Source of the DNA: Methanosarcinales archaeon
Lineage (GTDB): Archaea; Halobacteriota; Methanosarcinia; Methanosarcinales; Methanogasteraceae
Reading direction: 5' to 3'
NCBI GenBank assembly: GCA_030606635.1
Contig: JAUWGA010000105.1
Span: 1 to 6,098 of the forward strand
DNA: 6,098 nucleotides
In this document: piece after piece, positions 1 to 5,171 of the stretch
How the letters are laid out: every line of letters begins with the position of its first letter
How positions within the stretch are numbered: the first letter of the stretch is position 1
Notes under the pieces: generated by a model
What the model saw: only the letters and a program-made list of their open reading frames with translations
What the model was told of the DNA's origin: nothing
The model's database searches: none
Made by a program: the position numbers and the translations under genes

Positions 1-5
1 AAGTC

Positions 6-1163
6 TTACACCCTTCCCGCGTACTCCACAGCGCCCCTGCACATCAGGTAGATGCCAGCGTACCCGGGAACGGTGTTCACACCCTCCCCGATCTCGAAGT
101 GATTCCCGCGGAGATCGCAGGATGCCGGACTTTCCGCCGCAACCGAGATCTCCACATCAGAGAAGACGACAGCGTCGTTTAATGGATCGAACCTCTCGAT
201 CGTTTGTAGTGTCAGTGGAACGACCCTCATGCTCGAACCGCCGTGTAAGGACGTGGGAAGCCGGATCAACCGCTTTATGTCGCCTGTTACTGGCTCATCA
301 ACGCTTGCTCCGATCTCCTGCATGGCTTTCAGTATCATCCTGTTCCAGAACGATCTTTGGACCCCTGTAAGGAATTTAATCTCCCCCTTCCTGATACGTT
401 CGATATTCGCATCGCTCAAAGAATCGAGAAGCCCGCCGTCGACCAGATCCCTCGCTTTCACTGCACCGATACCGTCCAGTTCCTGCAATTTGTTTACCGC
501 TGTTTCAGGGTCTTTGAGTTCACGCAAATACCCAACAACCCACCTATTGATCTTACGAGCCCACCCGCCCATCCCCTCTCTTGGAATCTCTGAAATCGAC
601 GAAGAAATGGATTCCGGTTTCATTGTAAGCCCAGCCCCGCTCACATAATCCACAATCTCCCTCCGCTCAGCACTTCCAAGTGTGCGCACCCTCTGATCGC
701 GCACATGGATATGGTACCCGCGCCCGCCAGAGAAGACGACATCGATCAAGTCCTCTGAGAACCCGAAGTCATCGGTCAGAAAATCAAGGAGTTTCAATGT
801 CTCGTCCTTGACATTTGCAAGCATCGCAGGGTATGACTTCGGCACGTCCGGGAGATGGTCGGCATCCAGGTCAAAGATCAGGTCTGCGCCTGTCCAGTGC
901 TTATCCGCCATCGTGCCAGCCCCAGGGCGCTCGTAATACGCAACCGAGAAGAATGCGTGCGCAGGAGCCATGCTCCGCAGGTATTCAAGCGCTTCCGGTC
1001 GCGAGAGGAACGATTTGTGCCGGTACATCACGATCTTCGGGAGCGCATCGAACATGACAAAGCCCCATTCCCGGCTCTTGAATCCGGGCGGTAGCTGGAT
1101 CGGGTACTTGAGGTAATATTCCTTGAATTTCTCTCGCAGGAAATTTTTTGTGCGTTCGTTCAT
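6..1163 (-). CDS. priS: DNA primase small (catalytic) subunit PriS
   Basis: Catalytic subunit of the archaeal/eukaryotic-type primase, which makes RNA (and often DNA) primers at the replication fork with PriL. The 385-residue protein shows the family signature: the catalytic acidic pair in DLIFDLDAD (Asp98 and Asp100), the SGGRGYHIH phosphate/NTP-binding motif (145-153), and the DIKRLIRLPTSLHGG block (295-309), whose Asp295 is the probable third catalytic aspartate. The start at 1163 is chosen because MNERTKNF is the usual family N-terminus; an in-frame ATG 30 codons upstream would add residues lying inside a different gene, the truncated nucleotidyltransferase. No Shine-Dalgarno and no TATA box are seen just before 1163, so expression probably depends on the upstream genes. 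Residues 227-247 (LDGIGAVKARDL) resemble a helix-hairpin-helix. No cysteine pair is visible between the catalytic aspartates and SGGRGYH, where many PriS proteins carry a zinc-binding loop. The gene is complete, with its stop at 6-8. Confidence 0.97.
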   Translation of the reverse strand: MNERTKNFLREKFKEYYLKYPIQLPPGFKSREWGFVMFDALPKIVMYRHKSFLSRPEALEYLRSMAPAHAFFSVAYYERPGAGTMADKHWTGADLIFDLDADHLPDVPKSYPAMLANVKDETLKLLDFLTDDFGFSEDLIDVVFSGGRGYHIHVRDQRVRTLGSAERREIVDYVSGAGLTMKPESISSSISEIPREGMGGWARKINRWVVGYLRELKDPETAVNKLQELDGIGAVKARDLVDGGLLDSLSDANIERIRKGEIKFLTGVQRSFWNRMILKAMQEIGASVDEPVTGDIKRLIRLPTSLHGGSSMRVVPLTLQTIERFDPLNDAVVFSDVEISVAAESPASCDLRGNHFEIGEGVNTVPGYAGIYLMCRGAVEYAGRV

Positions 1164-1167
1164 TTCG

Positions 1168-1329
1168 TCAAGTGTCGAAGGTGGGCTTCTCAAACTCCAC
1201 AAGAACGTCGATATCGCTTGTCGCTTTCTGCTCACCTCTAACATAAGAGCCAAAAACGCCTATCCTCCTGACGCTATACCTCTCTTTTATCGCACCTTCG
1301 TGCGCTCTTAAGGTTTCAATCACATACAT
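1168..1329 (-). pseudogene. Truncated minimal nucleotidyltransferase (MNT, MntA-like), N-terminal half only
   Basis: A 53-codon frame starting MYVIETLRAH. It contains RRIGVFGSYVRGEQ followed by SDIDVLVEFEKPTFD, the classic GS-X10-DXD core of minimal nucleotidyltransferases (Gly27-Ser28, Asp39, Asp41). Intact relatives are about 95-100 residues and continue into a helical segment and a third catalytic aspartate. Here TGA follows immediately after PTFDT, so about half the domain is missing. A GAGAGG Shine-Dalgarno-like sequence (1342-1337) lies 7 bases before the ATG and the HEPN stop is 28 bases upstream, so it could still be translated in the operon. The stop is 4 bases before the priS ATG. 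It is most likely the remnant of a second MNT/HEPN module. The wording (EFEKPTFD) belongs, from memory, to the MNT family usually paired with DUF86-type HEPN proteins, not the HI0073 type found upstream. A retained function as a short peptide, or a role in coupling priS translation, cannot be excluded. Confidence 0.85.
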
Positions 1330-1357
1330 GCCGCAGCCTCTCGGGTGACCTTTACCC

Positions 1358-1747
1358 TCAATCGACCTCTTCTCTCAACTCTCTTAATAGACTCCCGAAT
1401 ACTTGAAAGTTCTCTTTTACCGTTTCGTACACATCCATAGCCGTCTCCTGATCGTAAGTATGTGATGTCAGGTTTCTCGCTTCGAGAAGTTCCAACCATC
1501 TTTCCTCGTCTTTGATCCATCCCATCCTGTATGCCAGTTTCAGGCATCCCTTCGGAGATTTGCAGTCAGAGCCAACCGCCTTTGCAGCCAGCTTCACAGA
1601 TTTCCAAGCCGTCTCAAAAGTAAACTCAAATCTCTGGATGACGGCATCCATTACAATGTCTAATTCCAGAGGGTCGTACTCCAGAGCGGCTTTGAGCCTT
1701 TCTGTTGCGTTCTCGAAATTTTCAAGCTGCACGGTTGCCTCGATCAT
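1358..1747 (-). CDS. HEPN-fold nucleotidyltransferase-substrate-binding protein (HI0074 family, HepT-like toxin)
   Basis: A 129-residue all-helical protein of the HI0074 (NTase substrate-binding) branch of the HEPN superfamily. The N-terminal stretch LENFENATERLKAAL, the central VIQRFEFTFETAWKSVK helix (37-52) and the ARNLTSHTY motif (90-98) are diagnostic. Arg91 and His96 form the RX4H RNase signature, with Tyr98 completing RX4HXY. In the characterised HepT-MntA systems the HEPN protein is an RNase toxin, and its MNT partner adds AMP to the tyrosine of this motif; assigning that role here is inference. It starts inside the MNT gene, overlapping it by 26 bases, with an AGGGTGA Shine-Dalgarno (1760-1754) 6 bases before its ATG. 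This is the usual translationally coupled antitoxin-toxin order. All motif residues are present, so the protein is probably active. Confidence 0.9.
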   Translation of the reverse strand: MIEATVQLENFENATERLKAALEYDPLELDIVMDAVIQRFEFTFETAWKSVKLAAKAVGSDCKSPKGCLKLAYRMGWIKDEERWLELLEARNLTSHTYDQETAMDVYETVKENFQVFGSLLRELREEVD

Positions 1748-2081
1748 AGATCTTCACCCTGCTTTTGCGTACAATTGTTTTAAACTTTGGATTCACCCGG
1801 TTCAGATCGATTATGTCTATGCTCTTGAGAGTGCGCAGTTCATCGATCTCGTCCTTTATCCTTGCGATCACACCAAGCGATATTTTCGATCCTGCATCGA
1901 CTGCTATATCAAAATCAGAGGTCTCTCTGGCATCTCCTTTCGCTCTTGACCCGAAAAGAAAGATTCGTGCATCAGGAAGGTAGCTTGCTACGATGCCTGC
2001 GACTTCTGCAAGTATTTCATCGGCAGACAAGGGCTTTACATGTGATATTTGTCCCGTGGCATCACCTCTCGCATCAGACAT
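1722..2081 (-). CDS. Minimal nucleotidyltransferase (MNT, HI0073/MntA-like antitoxin)
   Basis: A 119-residue protein of the DNA-polymerase-beta-like nucleotidyltransferase superfamily. The core reads IFLFGSRAKGD then SDFDIAVD: Gly44-Ser45 separated by exactly ten residues from Asp56 and Asp58 (GSX10DXD). A likely third metal ligand is Asp89 in SIDIIDLN. The active site is therefore complete. It is the first gene of an operon with the overlapping HEPN partner. In known MntA-HepT systems this enzyme AMPylates and silences the HEPN RNase; this is inferred here from family and context. The chosen ATG at 2081 lies about 20-27 bases from a TATAA-type element (2101-2108), which suggests a leaderless message, and only a weak GGGGA precedes it. 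A strong GAGGTGAT sequence lies inside the reading frame at 2068-2061 with no ATG, GTG or TTG close behind it, so the true N-terminus is uncertain by up to about 16 residues. The core domain begins near residue 18. Confidence 0.9.
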   Translation of the reverse strand: MSDARGDATGQISHVKPLSADEILAEVAGIVASYLPDARIFLFGSRAKGDARETSDFDIAVDAGSKISLGVIARIKDEIDELRTLKSIDIIDLNRVNPKFKTIVRKSRVKIYDRGNRAA

Positions 2082-2096
2082 GGAATCCCCTTTGAT

Positions 2097-2109
2097 TATA
2101 GTTTATAAT
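2097..2109 (-). promoter_or_regulatory. TATA-box promoter of the MNT-HEPN-MNT'-priS operon
   Basis: On the minus strand the region reads ATTATAAACTATAA. The TTATAAAC part (2108-2101) is centred about 24 bases before the MNT ATG at 2081. Archaeal TATA boxes are centred about 26 bases before transcription start, so the start would fall at or within a few bases of the ATG, giving a leaderless or nearly leaderless mRNA. No other convincing TATA element is seen between here and priS, so this may be the main promoter for all four genes. Confidence 0.55.
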
Positions 2110-2219
2110 ATGCTTTGTGTTGCTTAAAACCCTTCTTTTCCACAGTCGATCACCAATTCCTGATGATGATGGTGCCAAGATGGATCTACTGGCTGGTCCG
2201 GCGTAAGAACTGAATTATC

Positions 2220-2234
2220 AAGGCACTACGCCTT
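2220..2234 (-). terminator. Short hairpin across the regulator stop codon (weak terminator candidate)
   Basis: AAGGC and GCCTT form a perfect 5-bp stem around a 5-base loop that contains the TAG stop of the winged-helix regulator gene. It is followed on the minus strand by GATAATTCAG, not by a T-run, so termination is doubtful. The structure could instead matter for mRNA 3'-end stability, or be chance. Confidence 0.2.
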
Positions 2235-3011
2235 CAGATCGTGCAGTTCGTATTCTATCCCCTCCGCTTCCAGCCGCTTTAAAAGCGAAGGTAGTTCATC
2301 ATCCACCGAAAGCACGAAAGAGGACACGCCGTGCCATGCTGCTTCGACAACCGCCTCCTTTGCGCCGAACATCACATCTGCATCGATCCCGATATTTTTC
2401 AGGGCGATCAACGCCTCAACACCGATCACAGCAATGAAACGATCCGCTTCCACAAGTTTTTTAAGCATCTGGTAATTGACAGCAGTAGAGCCCCCGCGGT
2501 GGACTCTCGGAACCTTCCCGATAACGATCCTGACATCCGGAAGCTCGATGATTCCTTTTAGATCGGTAACACCGACGTCCCTTCCTTTTTGCACATCTGA
2601 GCTGACCTTGCCTGTTGCGCCTGTTTCATGTTTCGTGGATGCGTACAGGAGCCCGCCTTGCATATACAGATGAACCTGCGTACCTGCCTGCAAGGGTTCG
2701 TCAGCGATCGCAGTCCAGACCGCAACCTGGCTGACAACCTCCTCAAGTACGAATCGCGCATATCGCCGAAGTGAGAATGCGTGTTCGGTTATCCATTCGA
2801 CCCCTTTCGTGGTCGCCTTGTACCTGACACGCCCGTCGCTGTACACAAACCCCTGGTTCGCCAGTTCCTTTAGATATTCAGAGACCGCCTGTGGCGTAAT
2901 CCCGAGTGTGTTTGCAATCTCGCTCTGGCGCACATTCGGCTGATGCGATGCGACCTCCACGAGAATCTGGAATTTCGTTGCATCCCGTTTGCTCTGGAGA
3001 AGGAATGTCAT
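2226..3011 (-). CDS. Archaeal winged-helix transcriptional regulator with C-terminal sensor-like domain
   Basis: A 261-residue predicted DNA-binding regulator. Residues about 11-75 form a winged helix-turn-helix: ATKFQILVEVASHQ (helix 1), RQSEIANTLGITPQAVSEYLKEL (the HTH with recognition helix, 29-50), then a wing around YSDGRVRYKATTKG. Residues about 78-105 are helical, and 110-261 form an alpha/beta domain with no enzyme motif I recognise, so it may bind a ligand or mediate dimerisation. The architecture matches the archaeal 'predicted transcriptional regulator' family that I recall as COG1497, a match made from memory. There are no transmembrane segments. The start at 3011 is 24-35 bases from a TTTAATATTAAA element, consistent with a leaderless message and possible autoregulation. 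The gene follows tiaS by 47 bases on the same strand. Its regulatory target cannot be told from the sequence. Confidence 0.8.
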   Translation of the reverse strand: MTFLLQSKRDATKFQILVEVASHQPNVRQSEIANTLGITPQAVSEYLKELANQGFVYSDGRVRYKATTKGVEWITEHAFSLRRYARFVLEEVVSQVAVWTAIADEPLQAGTQVHLYMQGGLLYASTKHETGATGKVSSDVQKGRDVGVTDLKGIIELPDVRIVIGKVPRVHRGGSTAVNYQMLKKLVEADRFIAVIGVEALIALKNIGIDADVMFGAKEAVVEAAWHGVSSFVLSVDDELPSLLKRLEAEGIEYELHDLKA

Positions 3012-3034
3012 GTAATTAAATCATGTTGTCATTA

Positions 3035-3046
3035 TTTAATATTAAA
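3035..3046 (-). promoter_or_regulatory. Palindromic TATA element upstream of the winged-helix regulator
   Basis: TTTAATATTAAA is a perfect 12-bp palindrome centred about 29 bases before the regulator ATG at 3011. It is well placed as a TATA box giving a leaderless or nearly leaderless transcript. Because it is symmetric it could also be a regulator operator that competes with TATA-binding protein; that part is inference. It lies between the tiaS stop and the regulator start, so the regulator can have its own promoter even if tiaS transcripts read through. Confidence 0.5.
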
Positions 3047-3058
3047 CTTGCGGTCCGG

Positions 3059-4345
3059 TCATCTGCCCGGATGCACCAGCTGTGCTCCTCCTGTGCACCG
3101 CACGAGCGGCTTTGCGATGTGCCGTCTCGCAGACGGCGGGACCTCGTACCAGCCGCATTCGAGACTGCGCTTAATCGGCACGCGATCAGGCACAAGAGAA
3201 GCTGTTCTGCATCGCTTACACCGGTAACCCTGCCCGGCGCCAGCCGATTTCATGCGTCTTCCGCAGGCACAGACCGGATTTTTGGTCTCGTACAGGGCAG
3301 CCAGATGCTCGATCTTTATCTTCTCGAGATGAACCGTCCTGTCATCCACACTTCCGCAGACGACAACCCGGTCTCCCACAGCCAGTTGCCTGATAATTCC
3401 CCGGAAGTTCTTTGTTGGCTCAAAAGCTGCGCAATCGATCCCTGATCCGGACTGCGGTTCTGCAATTTCGAAGATGACGTGCCCACCATGAATCGTTTGC
3501 GGCGCGGAAGAGACTACACCTCGTAAGATATACGAACGCCCGCCGCGGGTCTGGTCGATCGTCGATCGCATCAGATGCATATCGGTTCCCTGATTCGTCC
3601 TGAACAAGACCGCCCGCTCGACCGGCTCTGACCTGATCTGGCTGAGAGCGTCGATGACACCATCCACTTCCCCGCGGATTCCGAAGAGGACCGGATCGCG
3701 TCCATGCGGGACGCAGACGACCGCCTTGTTTGCGATGTCAACGGTGTCCCATGTCCGCGGATATGTTCGCAGGTCCGCGTCCCGGATGCTTCCGGCATCG
3801 ACCTCTCTCGGCGTGCCGATGCGGACCGGCATTCTGTATGCGATCAACTCGAATGTGTGGTCCGGGATGCCGTTTGATGCGACCCCTGCTGCCGCGAGCG
3901 CGCCGATGAGACCGCGTCCGTTCTTAAATCCACAGGAATCGATGCCATACCTGTTTATCAGATCTTTCGCATCCTTTATCCGGAGGATATCCTGCATCGC
4001 ACGTCTGAAGAATGATCCGAGCTTGTTTCTCATGTCAGGAGGTGTATCATCGAGAAACACCACCCCCGGATTTGTGTTTTCATCAGACAACTTCGACTGT
4101 GACCTCACTTCGTCCAGAACCACCTCTTTCACCTCGTCTGCTTCGCTTGCCCCGTCTATCTCGATATTAATGGCAACCGCACCGTTCCCCCTCGTCTTGT
4201 ACCTGATGTTCGGATTCAACCGGATCAACAGCGGGTAATCTACCAGATCACCGTATTTCTGGAGTTTCTCCACTAATACTGCTGCGATGTATGTTGTGCA
4301 GCCGCCGTCGCTTCGTGAGTCGGTGTCATCGATTCCAATGATCAT
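3059..4345 (-). CDS. tiaS: tRNA(Ile2) 2-agmatinylcytidine synthetase TiaS
   Basis: ATP-dependent enzyme that attaches agmatine to C34 of tRNA(Ile2), making the agmatidine that lets the CAU anticodon read AUA; it is an archaea-specific and generally essential modification. The 428-residue protein has the expected order. The N-terminus is MIIGIDDTDSRSDGGCTTY (1-19), with the acidic IDDTDS loop. The catalytic/ferredoxin-like region includes RLNPNIRYKTRGNGAVA (42-58) and YGIDSCGFKNGRGLIGALAA (133-152). An OB-fold spans about 268-345 (YILRGVVSS ... VGDRVVVCGSV). A zinc ribbon follows with Cys359, Cys361, Cys376 and Cys379 (KSAGAGQGYRC). The ending GWYEVPPSARRHIAKPLVR is followed by about a dozen extra residues. 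Length is normal for the family. The ATG at 4345 gives the conserved N-terminus exactly. The leader upstream is a C/A-rich repeat tract with no Shine-Dalgarno. tiaS is divergent from hisI. Confidence 0.97.
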   Translation of the reverse strand: MIIGIDDTDSRSDGGCTTYIAAVLVEKLQKYGDLVDYPLLIRLNPNIRYKTRGNGAVAINIEIDGASEADEVKEVVLDEVRSQSKLSDENTNPGVVFLDDTPPDMRNKLGSFFRRAMQDILRIKDAKDLINRYGIDSCGFKNGRGLIGALAAAGVASNGIPDHTFELIAYRMPVRIGTPREVDAGSIRDADLRTYPRTWDTVDIANKAVVCVPHGRDPVLFGIRGEVDGVIDALSQIRSEPVERAVLFRTNQGTDMHLMRSTIDQTRGGRSYILRGVVSSAPQTIHGGHVIFEIAEPQSGSGIDCAAFEPTKNFRGIIRQLAVGDRVVVCGSVDDRTVHLEKIKIEHLAALYETKNPVCACGRRMKSAGAGQGYRCKRCRTASLVPDRVPIKRSLECGWYEVPPSARRHIAKPLVRCTGGAQLVHPGR

Positions 4346-4427
4346 TGTGGTTGCCTTGGTTGTTCTGGTCGTTGTGGTTCTGGTCGCTGTAGTTGCTGTA
4401 GTTGCTGTGGTTGCACGAAGATTTTAA
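4338..4427 (+). CDS. Speculative 29-residue hydrophobic micropeptide encoded by the repeat tract
   Basis: On the plus strand an ATG at 4338 opens 29 codons ending in TAA at 4425-4427. They encode MIIVVALVVL, then an unbroken run of Val, Leu and Ala, closing with Ala-Arg-Arg-Phe. Composition, length and the positive C-terminal end match a single membrane-spanning segment, as in many small membrane peptides and type I toxins. The 15-base and 9-base repeats that build it are multiples of three and preserve the frame. Against it: there is no clear Shine-Dalgarno (only GGTGT, some 12 bases upstream), the first 8 bases overlap the start of tiaS antisense, no upstream plus-strand TATA box is convincing, and any GTT/GCT/GTG repeat will read as Val/Ala. 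Treat this as a hypothesis. Confidence 0.2.
   Translation: MIIVVALVVLVVVVLVAVVAVVAVVARRF
4347..4414. repeat. GTT/GCT/GTG-rich imperfect tandem repeat between tiaS and hisI
   Basis: A 15-base unit occurs twice in tandem: GTTCTGGTCGTTGTG at 4362-4376 and GTTCTGGTCGCTGTA at 4377-4391. Two 9-base units follow, GTTGCTGTA at 4392-4400 and GTTGCTGTG at 4401-4409, then a partial unit (GTTGC). The tract fills the space between the divergent tiaS and hisI genes. Read as tiaS leader RNA it is rich in CAACNAC and nearly lacks U, so it would be largely unstructured. Read on the other strand it is an open hydrophobic frame. Confidence 0.8.
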
Positions 4428-4430
4428 TTA
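4422..4430 (+). promoter_or_regulatory. TATA box of hisI, possibly shared with divergent tiaS
   Basis: TTTTAATTA is centred 27 bases before the hisI ATG at 4453, the canonical distance from an archaeal TATA box to a transcription start. No Shine-Dalgarno precedes hisI, so a leaderless mRNA fits. The complementary strand reads TAATTAAAA and could also serve tiaS, giving that gene a leader of roughly 50-55 bases made of the repeat tract. This bidirectional use is inference. Confidence 0.55.
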
Positions 4431-4452
4431 CGGTTATTGCCACATTGTGCGT

Positions 4453-4818
4453 ATGAACGGCGGCGCTATTCAACCCAACTATAAAGACGGCTTGGTGCAT
4501 GTGGTTGTCCAGGACGTAAGCACAAACGAAGTGCTGATGTGTGCGTACATGAACGAAGAAGCGTTTAGACTGACACTCGAGACGAATATAGCGCACTATT
4601 GGAGCAGGAGCCGGAAGAAACTCTGGAAGAAGGGCGAAAGTTCAGGACACCTCCAGAAGGTGCACGAGGTGCTGATCGACTGCGACTGCGATGATCTGCT
4701 GCTCCGGGTCGAGCAGATCGGAGGCGCATGTCATACCGGATACAGGTCCTGCTTCTACCGAAGAATCGATGGCGAAGTGGTTGGCGAGAAGGTGTTTGAG
4801 CCGTCTGAGGTGTATTGA
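4453..4818 (+). CDS. hisI: Phosphoribosyl-AMP cyclohydrolase HisI
   Basis: Third step of histidine biosynthesis: hydrolytic opening of the adenine ring of phosphoribosyl-AMP to give ProFAR, in the cytosol. The 121-residue protein is the stand-alone archaeal form, with no HisE fusion, and is of normal length. Motifs in order are VLMCAYMNEEAF (27-38), HYWSRSRKKLWKKGESSGH (48-66) and IDCDCDD (75-81), then IGGACHTGYRSCFYR (89-103). By family knowledge Asp76, Asp78 and Asp80 bind magnesium, while Cys77, Cys93 and Cys100 bind zinc; all are present. The ATG at 4453 is preferred because it lies one TATA-to-start distance from TTTTAATTA. A GTG two codons earlier is possible, and an ATG at 4402 would put the start inside the repeat tract upstream of the promoter. 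No other his gene is visible nearby. It is convergent with the toxin gene, 58 bases apart. Confidence 0.97.
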   Translation: MNGGAIQPNYKDGLVHVVVQDVSTNEVLMCAYMNEEAFRLTLETNIAHYWSRSRKKLWKKGESSGHLQKVHEVLIDCDCDDLLLRVEQIGGACHTGYRSCFYRRIDGEVVGEKVFEPSEVY

Positions 4819-4876
4819 GTCGCGGTTGCACCCAGTCGGATGCTCTGCTTGGGGGAAGAGGACTTACTCCCCTCCC

Positions 4877-5167
4877 TCACCTAAAATACGAGAAGAGCGT
4901 GAGTTTATAGATCTCCTCCCTGTGCCCAAAGGCAGCCAGCACCACTACATTTTCAGTCTCATCCACCATGTAAATACGTCTGTATTTCCCTTTCACTCTG
5001 ATAGACCTGTAATGAGGGAGTCGGTGTTTCAAGGGCTTTCCCGAATACGGCACCTCCTGTAGTTTCCTAACTTTCTTCATCAACTCTTCCATCAATGCCC
5101 TATCTTTCTTCTTCACCCTGTCAATCTGTTTCTTGAAGGTTCCGGTGTATTTCAGACCGTATACCAC
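4877..5167 (-). CDS. RelE/ParE-superfamily toxin of a type II toxin-antitoxin system
   Basis: A 96-residue basic protein with the RelE fold pattern. Two N-terminal helices (TGTFKKQIDRVKKKDRALMEELMKKV) are followed by the beta-sheet core HYRSIRVKGKYRRIYMVDE (52-70), VVVLAAFGHREEIYK (74-88) and a short tail. Lys59/Lys61, Arg63, Arg83 and Tyr87 sit where RelE carries its mRNA-cleaving basic and tyrosine residues. This suggests a ribosome-dependent or ribosome-independent mRNA interferase rather than a gyrase-targeting ParE, but that is an inference from motif placement. It starts with GTG (5167), chosen because GGAGTGA at the end of the antitoxin gene (5178-5172) lies 4 bases before it. The gap to the antitoxin stop is 4 bases, so translation is coupled and the toxin is probably made at a lower level. 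Confidence 0.88.
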   Translation of the reverse strand: MVYGLKYTGTFKKQIDRVKKKDRALMEELMKKVRKLQEVPYSGKPLKHRLPHYRSIRVKGKYRRIYMVDETENVVVLAAFGHREEIYKLTLFSYFR

Positions 5168-5171
5168 AAAA

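Noticed and set aside
1164..1253. 30-codon N-terminal extension of priS
   Set aside because: The extra residues come from reading the truncated MNT gene in another frame; MNERTKNF at 1163 matches the normal family start.
2163..2213. 16-codon plus-strand frame starting with three ATG codons
   Set aside because: There is no Shine-Dalgarno, and the length and composition are what chance would give in this spacer.
3654..4238. 194-codon plus-strand open frame opposite tiaS
   Set aside because: It is antisense to a clearly conserved TiaS, is rich in Ser/Pro/Arg as antisense frames of GC-balanced genes are, and has no recognisable domain.
4342..4596. Minus-strand open frame of 84 codons ending in a Gln/Pro/Arg-rich tail
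   Set aside because: It lies opposite the start of hisI and the repeat tract; the Gln-rich end is simply the complement of the GTT/GCT repeat, and the rest resembles no protein.
4851..4873. GGGGA/TCCCC hairpin between hisI and the toxin gene as a bidirectional terminator
   Set aside because: The stem is only 5 bp with an 11-base loop, and no T-run follows on either strand, so it is too weak to annotate.
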